A stretch of DNA of 64,000 nucleotides from Thermomonospora catenispora (lineage in GTDB: Bacteria > Actinomycetota > Actinomycetes > Streptosporangiales > Streptosporangiaceae): the NCBI RefSeq assembly GCF_006363815.1, contig NZ_RRYT01000006.1, forward strand, positions 124,216 to 188,215, given 5' to 3'. Positions 16,637 to 24,514 of this stretch are shown piece by piece. The notes below the pieces were generated by a model that was not told the origin of the DNA, did not search any database, and saw nothing but the letters and a program-made list of their open reading frames with translations. The first letter of the stretch is position 1. Each line of letters opens with the position of its first letter. Position numbers and translations under genes: made by a program.

Positions 16637-17686
16637 ATGCGAGTAGTCGTCATCGGCGCCACCGGCAACGTCGGCACCAGCCTGATCGAGGCGTTGGCCG
16701 CCGACCCGCAGGTGACCTCGATCCTCGGGGTGGCGCGACGCAGGCCGCGGTGGACGGCCGACAAGACCGAGTGGGCGCAGGCCGACGTCACCGCCGCCGA
16801 CCTGGTGCCGCTGCTGCGCGGCGCCGACGTGGCGGTGCACCTGGCGTGGCTGTTCCAGCCCACCCACCGGCCGATGGTCACCTGGCGCAACAACGTGGTG
16901 GGCAGCGCCCGGGTGTTCCGGGCGGTCGCCGACGCGGGGGTCCCCGCGCTGGTGTACGCCTCGTCGGTGGGGGCCTACTCCCCCGGCCCGAAGGACCGTC
17001 CCGTCGACGAGCACTGGCAGACCCACGGCTGGCCGACGGCCGCCTACAGCCGGGAGAAGGCGTACGTGGAACGCCTGCTGGACAGCTTCCAGGTGCTGAA
17101 CCCCCGCTGCCGCGTGGTGCGGATGCGACCGGGCTTCATCTTCAAGCGCGAATCGGCGGCCCAACAGCGGCGGCTGTTCATGGGGCCGCTGATGCCCGCC
17201 CGGCTGGCACGACCGGGCGCGATCCGGGTGGTGCCGGACTTCCCGGGGCTGCGGTTCCAGGTCCTGCACGCCGACGACGCCCGGGAGGCGTACCGGCTGG
17301 CGATCACCGGCGATGCGCGCGGCCCGTTCAACCTCGCCGCGGACCCGGCGGTGGGGGCCCGGGAGCTGGCCTCGCTGCTGGGGGCGCGCACGGTGCGGGT
17401 CCCGGCGGCGGGGGTGCGGGCGCTGCTGGCGGCGGGCTGGGGGCTCGGCCTGGTGCCCGCCTCGCCGCAGCTGTTCGACCTGGCCCGGCACATCCCGATC
17501 ATGGACACCGGCCGGGCCCGGCGGGAACTGGGCTGGACGCCCCGGTACGGCTCGCTGGACACGCTGGCGGAGTTCCTGCGCGGGCTGCGGGAGGGCGCCG
17601 GGATGGACACCCCGCCGCTGTCGCCCGACACCGGCGGTCCGGCGCGGGTCCGGGAGCTGACCACCGGAGTCGGCCATCGGCCCTGA
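16637..17686 (+). CDS. NAD-dependent epimerase/dehydratase family protein
   Basis: A 349-residue extended short-chain dehydrogenase. NAD(P)-binding GATGNVG at residues 7-13; the catalytic Ser is in YASSVGAYSPG and the catalytic Tyr-x-x-x-Lys is YSREK. The C-terminal substrate domain ends with MDTGRARRELGWTPRYGSLDTLAEFLRGL, standard for this class, plus a short Pro/Gly tail. ATG chosen because GGAGGAGG lies just before it; the open frame upstream is not protein-like. Likely acts on a nucleotide sugar or small carbonyl substrate; no sugar pathway genes are next to it. Converges with the helicase gene (15-bp gap). Confidence 0.88.
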   Translation: MRVVVIGATGNVGTSLIEALAADPQVTSILGVARRRPRWTADKTEWAQADVTAADLVPLLRGADVAVHLAWLFQPTHRPMVTWRNNVVGSARVFRAVADAGVPALVYASSVGAYSPGPKDRPVDEHWQTHGWPTAAYSREKAYVERLLDSFQVLNPRCRVVRMRPGFIFKRESAAQQRRLFMGPLMPARLARPGAIRVVPDFPGLRFQVLHADDAREAYRLAITGDARGPFNLAADPAVGARELASLLGARTVRVPAAGVRALLAAGWGLGLVPASPQLFDLARHIPIMDTGRARRELGWTPRYGSLDTLAEFLRGLREGAGMDTPPLSPDTGGPARVRELTTGVGHRP

Positions 17687-17701
17687 CCGGCGAGGGCGCG
17701 G

Positions 17702-20218
17702 TCACATCCGATCCACCGACAGCACCCTGATCACCGCGGTGCCCTCCTCGTCGGAGGCGGCCAGGTCGACCTCGGCGGTGATGCCCCAGTCGTGATCGCC
17801 GGCCGGGTCGTCGAAGATCTGCCGGACCCGCCACAGCGCCTCCTCCGGCGCCTCCTCGATCATCAGCAACTGAGGCCCTCGGGCGTCCGGTCCGGTCAGC
17901 AGCTCCTCGTGCTCGGCGTAGTAGGCCCGCATCGCCTCCTCCCACGCCTGCGCGCCGAACTCCGGATCCAGCTCGCCCAGCTCGTCGTACCGTTCGAGGG
18001 CGGCCAGCTCCACCCGCCGGAACATCGCGTTGCGCACCAGCACCCGGAACGCGCGCGTGTTCGCGGTGACCTTGGCGGCCGGGGAGTCGGCGACCTCCTC
18101 GGGCCCCTCGGCGGCGGCCGCGGCGGGATTGGTCAGCTGCTCCCACTCGTCCAGCAGGCTGGAGTCGACCTGGCGGACCAGCTCGCCCAGCCACTCGATG
18201 AGGTCGACCAGCTCCTCGGTCTTCATCGACTCCGGCACCGTCTGCTGCAGGGCCTTGTAGGCGCTGGAGAGGTAGCGCAGCAGCAGCCCTTCCGCGCGGG
18301 CCAGCTCGTAGTGGCCGATGTACTCCACGAACGTCATCGCCCGCTCGTACATGTCCCGCGCGATCGACTTGGGCGAGAGCGGGTGGTCGCTCACCCACGG
18401 GTGGCCGCGCCGGTAGACGTCGTAGGCGGCCTGCAGCTCCTCCTCCAGCGGCTTGGGGTAGGTGATGTCCTGGAGCCGCTCCATGCGCTCCTCGTACTCC
18501 AGCCCTTCGGCCTTCATCCGGGCGACGGCCTCGGCGCGGGCCTTGTTCTCCTGAGCGGCCAGGATCTGCCGCGGGTCGTCCAGCGTCGCCTCGATCACCG
18601 ACAGCACGTCCAGGGCGTAGGTGGGGGAGGCGCGATCCAGCAGCTCGAAGGCGGCCAGCGCGAACGTCGACAGCGGCTGGTTGAGGGCGAAGTCCTCCTG
18701 CAGGTCGACGGTGATCCGGGCGTAGCGGCCCTCTTCGTCGGGCTCCTCCAGCTGCTCGACCACTCCCCCGGCCAGCAGCGACCGGTAGATGGCGATGGCC
18801 TGGCTGATGTGCCTGCGCTGCCGTTCGCGCGGCTCGTGGTTGTCGGTCAGCAGCTTCTTCATCGCCTGGAAGGCGTTGCCGGGCCGGGAGATCACCGACA
18901 GCAGCATGGCGTGGGTGACCTTGAAGCGGGACTGCAGCGGCTCCGGCGGCGCGCTCTGCAGCTTGCGGAAGGTGTCCTCGTTCCAGGACACAAAACCCTC
19001 GGGGGGCTTCTTGCGCACCACCTTGCGGCGCTTCTTGGGATCGTCGCCGGCCTTGGCCAGCGCCCGCTCGTTCTCGATCACGTGCTCGGGGGCCTGGGCC
19101 ACCACATATCCGATGGTGTCGAACCCGGCGCGGCCGGCCCGTCCGGCGATCTGGTGGAACTCGCGGGCCCGCAGCCGCCGCACCCGCTGCCCGTCGTACT
19201 TGCTCAGCGCGGTGAACACCACGGTGCGGATGGGGACGTTGACGCCGACGCCGAGGGTGTCGGTGCCGCAGATCACCTTGAGCAGCCCGGCCTGGGCCAG
19301 GCGCTCCACCAGCCGTCGGTACTTGGGCAGCATCCCGGCGTGGTGCACCCCGATGCCGTGCCGCACGAACCGCGACAGGTTGCGGCCGAAGCGGGTGGTG
19401 AAGCGGAAGTCGCCGATCATCTCGGCGATCTCGGCCTTCTCCTCCTTGGTGCAGACGTTGATGCTCATCAACGCCTGCGCCCGTTCCACCGCCGCGGCCT
19501 GGGTGAAGTGCACCACGTAGACGGGGGCCTTGTCGGCCTTGAGGAGGTCCTCGATGGTCTCGTGCAGCGGGGTGAGGCGGTACTCGTACTCCAGCGGGAC
19601 GGGCCGTTCGGCGGAGGTGACCACGGCGGTGGGACGGCCGGTGCGCCGGGTCAGGTCCTTCTCGAAGTGGCTGACGTCGCCCAGCGTCGCCGACATCAAC
19701 AGGAACTGCGCCTGCGGCAGCTCCAGCAACGGCACCTGCCAGGCCCAGCCGCGCTCCGGCTCGGCGTAGAAGTGGAACTCGTCCATGATCACGGTGCCGA
19801 TGTCGGCGTCGGCGCCGTCCCGCAGCGCGATGTTCGCCAACACCTCCGCGGTACAGCAGATGATGGGGGCGTCGGCGTTGACGCTGGCGTCCCCGGTCAT
19901 CATGCCGACGTTCTCGCTGCCGAACACCTCGCACAGGTCGAAGAACTTCTCCGACACCAGCGCCTTGATCGGCGCGGTGTAGAAGCTGACCTCGTCCCGT
20001 CCCAGCGCGGCGAAGTGCGCTCCGACGGCCACCAGGCTCTTGCCGGACCCGGTGGGGGTGGACAGGATCACGTTGGATCCCGACACCACCTCGATCAACG
20101 CCTCCTCCTGCGCCGGGTACAGCGTGATCCCGCGTTCGGACACCCATTCCTGGAATCTCTCGTAGAGGGTGTCGGGATCGGCGTGGGCGGGGGGCGGCAA
20201 TCGATCGATGAGACTCAC
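17702..20218 (-). CDS. DEAD/DEAH-box RNA/DNA helicase with C-terminal DUF3516
   Basis: An 838-residue superfamily 2 helicase of an actinobacterial type. Motifs: Walker A TPTGSGKS with Lys60, DEFH box 146-149, SAT at 176-178, then in the second RecA domain VHHAGMLPKYRR and HQIAGRAGRAG (motif VI). The C-terminal half is the DUF3516 region characteristic of these proteins, resembling Ski2/Mtr4-like helicases; a role in RNA turnover or repair is supposed but unproven. A GTG at 20218 is the start; the open frame beyond it is Arg-rich and unlikely. It ends 15 bp from the convergent epimerase. Confidence 0.93.
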   Translation of the reverse strand: MSLIDRLPPPAHADPDTLYERFQEWVSERGITLYPAQEEALIEVVSGSNVILSTPTGSGKSLVAVGAHFAALGRDEVSFYTAPIKALVSEKFFDLCEVFGSENVGMMTGDASVNADAPIICCTAEVLANIALRDGADADIGTVIMDEFHFYAEPERGWAWQVPLLELPQAQFLLMSATLGDVSHFEKDLTRRTGRPTAVVTSAERPVPLEYEYRLTPLHETIEDLLKADKAPVYVVHFTQAAAVERAQALMSINVCTKEEKAEIAEMIGDFRFTTRFGRNLSRFVRHGIGVHHAGMLPKYRRLVERLAQAGLLKVICGTDTLGVGVNVPIRTVVFTALSKYDGQRVRRLRAREFHQIAGRAGRAGFDTIGYVVAQAPEHVIENERALAKAGDDPKKRRKVVRKKPPEGFVSWNEDTFRKLQSAPPEPLQSRFKVTHAMLLSVISRPGNAFQAMKKLLTDNHEPRERQRRHISQAIAIYRSLLAGGVVEQLEEPDEEGRYARITVDLQEDFALNQPLSTFALAAFELLDRASPTYALDVLSVIEATLDDPRQILAAQENKARAEAVARMKAEGLEYEERMERLQDITYPKPLEEELQAAYDVYRRGHPWVSDHPLSPKSIARDMYERAMTFVEYIGHYELARAEGLLLRYLSSAYKALQQTVPESMKTEELVDLIEWLGELVRQVDSSLLDEWEQLTNPAAAAAEGPEEVADSPAAKVTANTRAFRVLVRNAMFRRVELAALERYDELGELDPEFGAQAWEEAMRAYYAEHEELLTGPDARGPQLLMIEEAPEEALWRVRQIFDDPAGDHDWGITAEVDLAASDEEGTAVIRVLSVDRM

Positions 20219-20942
20219 GCTCCCATCCTGCCCGGGGCCGCGGGGTGCCCACGACACGATCTCCTCTCGCCCTCCTCCCGCCCCCTCATCGCCCCGCGCC
20301 GTCCGCGGCCCCGGCCGCGACGCCCATGAGCGCCGCCGTGCGGAGCCCCGGGCCGCCCTGTCCGGTCTCCGGCGGCGACGGCCCGTGAGGGAGGGCGGCT
20401 TTCGCACGCGGCGTCGCCGGACGTCCGTCGCGGGCGGAGGCCGGTGTCGGCGGGGGCTCCTGCCGGCCGCCGCCCCGCGACCGGACGGGCGCCTCGTCTT
20501 CTTCGCCGTCGAGGCGGACGCCGGCCGTCGAGGGCGGCGTCGATGCGGGGCCGGGCGCCTCGCCGCGGCACCGGAAAGCCACCGGCCCGCGGTCTCCGCA
20601 TCGTGCCGGACACCGGTCGGGAAAGGCCCGACGATCATCGTTTCGGAGGGCCGGAAGGTCGAGTGATCACGCTGAGGCGCGCACCACCGGGGCACGGCGT
20701 GTCAAGGTCCCGTCAGGACTCGGGTTAAGACGATCGAAACGCGCCGGTCCGCATCCGCGGACCCCTGCTCCGGATCGTCCGCGCCCTTCGGACGGCGGCT
20801 GTGAAGGCCCTGCGCGTCCCCGGTCCGCACGAATCCGTCCGGGGATGAAGTGCGCTCTCATCCGCCCTCGATTATTCGCTGCCCAAAGCGTGGACGCTTG
20901 CTTACCATCGATGTCAAATCGGGTTGTCAAGGACGGCGGGCG
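20219..20942. other. Long intergenic region, no gene seen
   Basis: Divergent space between the helicase (minus) and the SecA-like gene (plus). Frames open across it give only Arg/Pro/Gly-rich translations and none has a good start site. The last 100 bp (about 20860-20940) is less GC-rich and is the probable promoter region of the SecA-like gene; it contains a short inverted repeat (AGCGT-GG-ACGCT) but no clear promoter boxes. Confidence 0.5.
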
Positions 20943-22628
20943 ATGGTGGCCGAGACGGTGAACAGGTGGGTCGGGCGGATCTCTGCGCGCCGGCTGTCCT
21001 CTCAGTGTCGTTCCATCGCCGAGCGGGTCGCCGCCCGGGAACCGGAGTTCCGAACGCTCTCCGACGCCGACCTGGCCGCCCTGACGGGGGCATACCGAGA
21101 GCGGATCGCGGCCGGGGAGGACCTGTCCGACCTGGCGGTCGAGGCGTTCGCGGCCGTCCGGGAGGCGGTGCGACGCACGCTCGGGCTGCGCCTGCATGAG
21201 GAGCAGATCATGGCCGGGGCGGCGATGGCGGCCGGCGCGATCGCCGACATGGCCGCGGGCGAGGGCAAGACCCTGGCCTGCGCGCCGCCCGCCTATCTGT
21301 GGGCTCTCGAGGGCTCCGCGGTGCACGTTCTCACCTCCGACGATCACCGGGCCGAGCAGGCCGTCCGCCGGCTGGAGCCGGTCTACCGGGCGCTCGGGGT
21401 CGACATCGGCCTGATCCGGCCGGACCTGGAGCAGGCGGCGCGCCGTGAGGCGTACGCGTCCGACGTCGTCTACGGCTCCCTCGACCAGATCGGCTTCGAC
21501 CTGCTCCGGGACGACATGGCCTCCCACCCCTCCGAGGTCGTCCAACGCGGTCTGGGCGTGGCCGTCGTGGACGACGCGCGCACGTGGTTCATCGATGAGC
21601 TCCGCCGCGAGCTGCGACTCTCCGCCGCGGCGCCTCAGGAGGCCGTGGAGCGGCGGGCCGAGTGGATCCGCGCCGCCCGGTCGCTGAGCAGGGAGGCCGG
21701 AGACTACGCCGTCGACCGCATCAGGCGGCTGGTCCGGTTGCGGGAACCGGGGATCGCCAAGCTCCGGGAGCTGCTGGAGGTCGACGACCTGGACCCGATC
21801 GAGAACGCGGTGCCGCTGGCGTTGACGGCCGCGGTCCTCCGGGCGCGGGAGTTCGCCGAGAAGGAGGAGCCCGCGCCCGACGAGGAGATCACGGTGAAGA
21901 AGATCTCGGCCGTCGGGGTGCTGCGCGAGTACGAGGGGGTGTGCGGCGTCTCGACCGACGCCGCACCGGAGGCGGAGATCTTCCGGCGCTGCTACGGCGT
22001 GACGGTGGTGCCGATCCCCTCCCGCCGCCCGGCGGAGGGCGGCCCGCGCAGTGCCCGCGCCCCGGAGCACTTCGAGGAGGATGTCGTCTTCCTCCACACG
22101 GTGGATCTGCAGCGGAGGGAGACGGCTTCCCGACGCGCCGCCGTGCTGGCGGAGGAGGACTGTTCCTCGATGATCGAGGACCTGCTGGCGGAGTTCGTCG
22201 AGCAGGAGCTCCACGGGCTGCCCCGAACACTGGGCCGCGAGGACGTCGAGGACGCGCTCGACCGCCTGCACCGGGTGTGCCCGATCTCGACGACGGCGGA
22301 CGAGCTGATGCGCGCCCCCCGGCGGACCGATGTCGCCGCGCGCCTGCGGGACGACGTCGCCGAGGCGTACCGACGCCGGGAGGACCGGTTCGGCTCGGAG
22401 GTGATGCGGGCGCTGGGACGGCTCGTCCTCCTGAGGGTGCTGGACCGCTGCTGGCATGAGCATCTGGCCAGGGCGGAGGCGCTGCTGGACAGCCTGCGCC
22501 TCCTCGACGCCCTCGGCGACGACCCGCTCGCGGACCACCTGAACGCGGTGGCCGAATCGTACGGCTTGCTGGAGCGGGAGTTCTGCCGGAACAGCGTGGA
22601 CCGCCTCTTCCGGCTGGAGGTGAGGTGA
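20943..22628 (+). CDS. Reduced SecA-like ATPase lacking motor domain 2
   Basis: A 561-residue protein clearly derived from SecA but about 300 or more residues shorter than the normal subunit. Its N-terminal part aligns by eye with nucleotide-binding domain 1: the SecA entry helices, Walker A AAGEGKT (Lys109), and a Walker B-like VVDDAR (Asp210-Asp211) where SecA has VDEVD. Part of the preprotein cross-linking domain follows, then a version of the SecA stretch around GMTGTA (here EGVCGVS), after which motor domain 2, including the arginine-finger region, is missing. The C-terminal helical scaffold is intact (VLLRVLDRCWHEHL). The zinc tail for SecB is absent. ATG chosen with AAGGA upstream. It may be an accessory or regulatory SecA relative, or a degenerating one; an active translocation motor is unlikely. 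Confidence 0.8.
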   Translation: MVAETVNRWVGRISARRLSSQCRSIAERVAAREPEFRTLSDADLAALTGAYRERIAAGEDLSDLAVEAFAAVREAVRRTLGLRLHEEQIMAGAAMAAGAIADMAAGEGKTLACAPPAYLWALEGSAVHVLTSDDHRAEQAVRRLEPVYRALGVDIGLIRPDLEQAARREAYASDVVYGSLDQIGFDLLRDDMASHPSEVVQRGLGVAVVDDARTWFIDELRRELRLSAAAPQEAVERRAEWIRAARSLSREAGDYAVDRIRRLVRLREPGIAKLRELLEVDDLDPIENAVPLALTAAVLRAREFAEKEEPAPDEEITVKKISAVGVLREYEGVCGVSTDAAPEAEIFRRCYGVTVVPIPSRRPAEGGPRSARAPEHFEEDVVFLHTVDLQRRETASRRAAVLAEEDCSSMIEDLLAEFVEQELHGLPRTLGREDVEDALDRLHRVCPISTTADELMRAPRRTDVAARLRDDVAEAYRRREDRFGSEVMRALGRLVLLRVLDRCWHEHLARAEALLDSLRLLDALGDDPLADHLNAVAESYGLLEREFCRNSVDRLFRLEVR

Positions 22629-22631
22629 AGC

Positions 22632-22649
22632 CCGCCTGAGCGCAGGCGG
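22632..22649 (+). terminator. Hairpin after the SecA-like gene
   Basis: CCGCCTG-AGCG-CAGGCGG, a perfect 7-bp stem starting 3 nt after the stop codon. No T-tract, as is common in this GC range. Confidence 0.55.
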
Positions 22650-22777
22650 TCCGGGCGCCGGTCCCCCTCGGGACGGGGCGCGGCGGGCCGGTGCGGTGAT
22701 ATGCGAGAGGACGCGGCGGCCGCCCTCGCCGTGGCCGGGATCCGCGGCCCGAGGTGTTCGTCCGGCTCCGGCCCGGG

Positions 22778-23395
22778 TCAGCGCAGGCCGCCGAGGAAGG
22801 CGTCGACCAGCCCGTCGATGAAGTCCTCGTCCACCGGTTCGCCGGTGACCAGGATGCGGTAGTAGACGGGGCCGACGAGCCGTTCGGTCTCGGCGGCCAC
22901 GTCCAGGTCGGCGGGCAGCTCGCCGCGCCGCACCGCGCGTTCCAGCGGCAGGCGGTCCACGGCGCGCTGCCGGTCGAGGCAGCGGGCGCGGAAGTCGGCG
23001 GCGAACGCCGGATCGTGCTGGGCCTGGGCGATCAGCGCGCGGAACACGGCGCCCGCGTCGGTGCGGCCGAGGAAGAAGGCCAGCCAGCGCAGGTGGGTGC
23101 GCAGGTCACGGTCGAGGTCGCCATGGTCGGGCGGGGTCAGGTCCTCGGTCAGGTCCTGCAGGAACGCCTCCACCAGGATGTCGGTCTTGCTCTTCCACCA
23201 GCGGTAGACGGTCTGCTTGGCGACCCCGGCGCGCGCGGCGATGCCCTCGATCGTGACTCCCGCGAACCCCTTCTCCACGAGCAGGTCGTCGGCCGCTTCC
23301 AGGACGGCCCGACGGGCCTGCTCGCTGCGGCCGTACCGGTTGCCGTGGTGCCGCCGGGTCGATTCCGGCCGGGCGGTGTGCGCTGCGCCTGTCAT
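22778..23395 (-). CDS. TetR family transcriptional regulator of the adjacent methyltransferase
   Basis: A 205-residue TetR protein. HTH at about residues 28-72: FAGVTIEGIAARAGVAKQTVYRWWKSKTDIL, with the strongly conserved TVYRWW recognition helix; a TetR_C-type ligand domain follows (DAGAVFRALIAQAQ). Shine-Dalgarno GAGGGAG precedes the ATG at 23395. It is divergent from the O-methyltransferase gene, with only 68 bp between the two starts and a perfect 28-bp palindrome in that space, so it very probably represses both genes and is induced by a compound linked to the methyltransferase. Confidence 0.93.
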   Translation of the reverse strand: MTGAAHTARPESTRRHHGNRYGRSEQARRAVLEAADDLLVEKGFAGVTIEGIAARAGVAKQTVYRWWKSKTDILVEAFLQDLTEDLTPPDHGDLDRDLRTHLRWLAFFLGRTDAGAVFRALIAQAQHDPAFAADFRARCLDRQRAVDRLPLERAVRRGELPADLDVAAETERLVGPVYYRILVTGEPVDEDFIDGLVDAFLGGLR

Positions 23396-23428
23396 GCTCC
23401 CTCCCTCGCCCGGCAGGATAGACCGCCT

Positions 23429-23456
23429 AGACTAGACGCAACGTTGCGTCTAGTCT
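23429..23456. promoter_or_regulatory. Perfect 28-bp palindromic operator between TetR and O-methyltransferase
   Basis: The half-site AGACTAGACGCAAC (23429-23442) is followed directly by its exact reverse complement (23443-23456). The rightmost hexamer, TAGTCT (23451-23456), reads as a -10 box 7 nt before the ATG at 23464. A bound TetR dimer would cover the methyltransferase promoter and sit upstream of its own gene. Confidence 0.93.
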
Positions 23457-23463
23457 GATGGGC

Positions 23464-24117
23464 ATGACGCACATCAGCACGCTCGCCGACCCGCGGGTCG
23501 CGAACGCACTCGACCGGATGTTCACCGCCGCCGACCGCGACAAGGAGGTCATGGCCCGCGCCGATCTCGACGCCTTCGCCGCGATGACCACGCGCGAACG
23601 CGTCGACGCCGCCGCGGACGTCTACATGCCCGTCTCCGAGGCGGGAGGCAGGCTGCTCTACGCCCTGGTGCGCGCCGCCCGCCCGGCCACCGTGGTGGAG
23701 TTCGGCACCTCGTTCGGGATCTCCACCCTGTTCCTGGCCGCCGCGGTGCGCGACAACGGCATCGGACGCGTGGTGACCACGGAGCTCAGCCCGGACAAGA
23801 TCGCCGCGGCGCGCCGCACCTTCGCCGAGACCGGCCTGGACGATGTGATCACCGTCCTGGAGGGAGACGCGCTGGAGACCCTGGCGACCCTCGAGGAGCC
23901 CGTCGGGTTCGTCCTCCTCGACGGCTGGAAGGAGCTCTGCCTGCCGGTGCTGCGGCTGCTGGAGCCGCGACTGACGCCCGGAGCCCTCGTCGTCGCCGAC
24001 GACGTCACCATGCGCGAGCTGGCGCCCTGTCTGGAGTACGTCCGCGATCCCGCCAACGGCTACCACAGCGTGACGTTCCCCGTCGGGGACGGCATGGAGA
24101 TCAGCTGCCGCCTCTGA
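23464..24117 (+). CDS. SAM-dependent O-methyltransferase
   Basis: A 217-residue class I methyltransferase of the catechol/caffeoyl-CoA O-methyltransferase type. SAM-binding motif I is VVEFGTSFGISTLFLA, motif II follows as VVTTELSPDKIAAA, and the metal-site region includes VLLDGWKELC and VVADDVTM, with Asp residues as in Mg-dependent relatives. Two in-frame ATGs lie 6 nt apart (23458 and 23464); the second falls at the expected transcription start for the -10 box in the palindrome, so a leaderless mRNA from 23464 is favoured. No Shine-Dalgarno. Acceptor unknown, probably a small phenolic or xenobiotic given the TetR partner. Confidence 0.88.
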   Translation: MTHISTLADPRVANALDRMFTAADRDKEVMARADLDAFAAMTTRERVDAAADVYMPVSEAGGRLLYALVRAARPATVVEFGTSFGISTLFLAAAVRDNGIGRVVTTELSPDKIAAARRTFAETGLDDVITVLEGDALETLATLEEPVGFVLLDGWKELCLPVLRLLEPRLTPGALVVADDVTMRELAPCLEYVRDPANGYHSVTFPVGDGMEISCRL

Positions 24118-24467
24118 CCCGTCCCGGACGCGCACCCGCACGCACCCCGAGTCGGGGATTTCGACGGAGCGGACTCCTCACAAAAGCCGGGCGAGCGTCA
24201 CGGAAATCCTCGACAAAAACTTCACCGAGAGGATGGAAAGCTCAGAGAACGCACCGAAAAGGGGTGCCGTGAAATTCGTGCCCGGGAGGCGGGCGAGACC
24301 GTCTTCGGCGGGAAGGCCGCCGGGAGCCGGGACGCATCCTGCGGTGCCGGAGCGGACGCCTGAAGCCCCACGCCCGGCGGCCCGGTGACGGATGCGGCCT
24401 CCACGACTCGGCGTACCGGGCGGTCGGACGGTGGACGATCGTCCAGGAGCGGACCGGGACATGAGAC
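24118..24467. other. Intergenic region with less GC-rich segment
   Basis: Between the methyltransferase (plus) and gnd (minus, convergent). A segment at about 24178-24290 is noticeably richer in A than its surroundings but shows no good gene, RNA structure or repeat that I can identify. The remaining part is ordinary GC-rich spacer. Confidence 0.45.
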
Positions 24468-24511
24468 GCCCGCGTCGCCCCCGGGCGCCGTGCCCGGGGG
24501 GCGACGCGGGC
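24468..24511 (-). terminator. Long hairpin directly after gnd
   Basis: A 19-bp stem with one bulged G (24468-24486 with 24492-24511), loop GCCGT, beginning 3 nt after the gnd stop on the minus strand. Very stable, but with no T-tract beyond. It also lies in the path of read-through from the plus-strand methyltransferase. Confidence 0.75.
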
Positions 24512-24514
24512 CGG

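Noticed and set aside
24233-24388. A 51-codon plus-strand frame in the spacer between methyltransferase and gnd
   Set aside because: GAGAGG abuts the ATG with no spacing, third positions are poor in G/C at first and the tail is Arg/Pro-rich; no peptide-maturation genes nearby.
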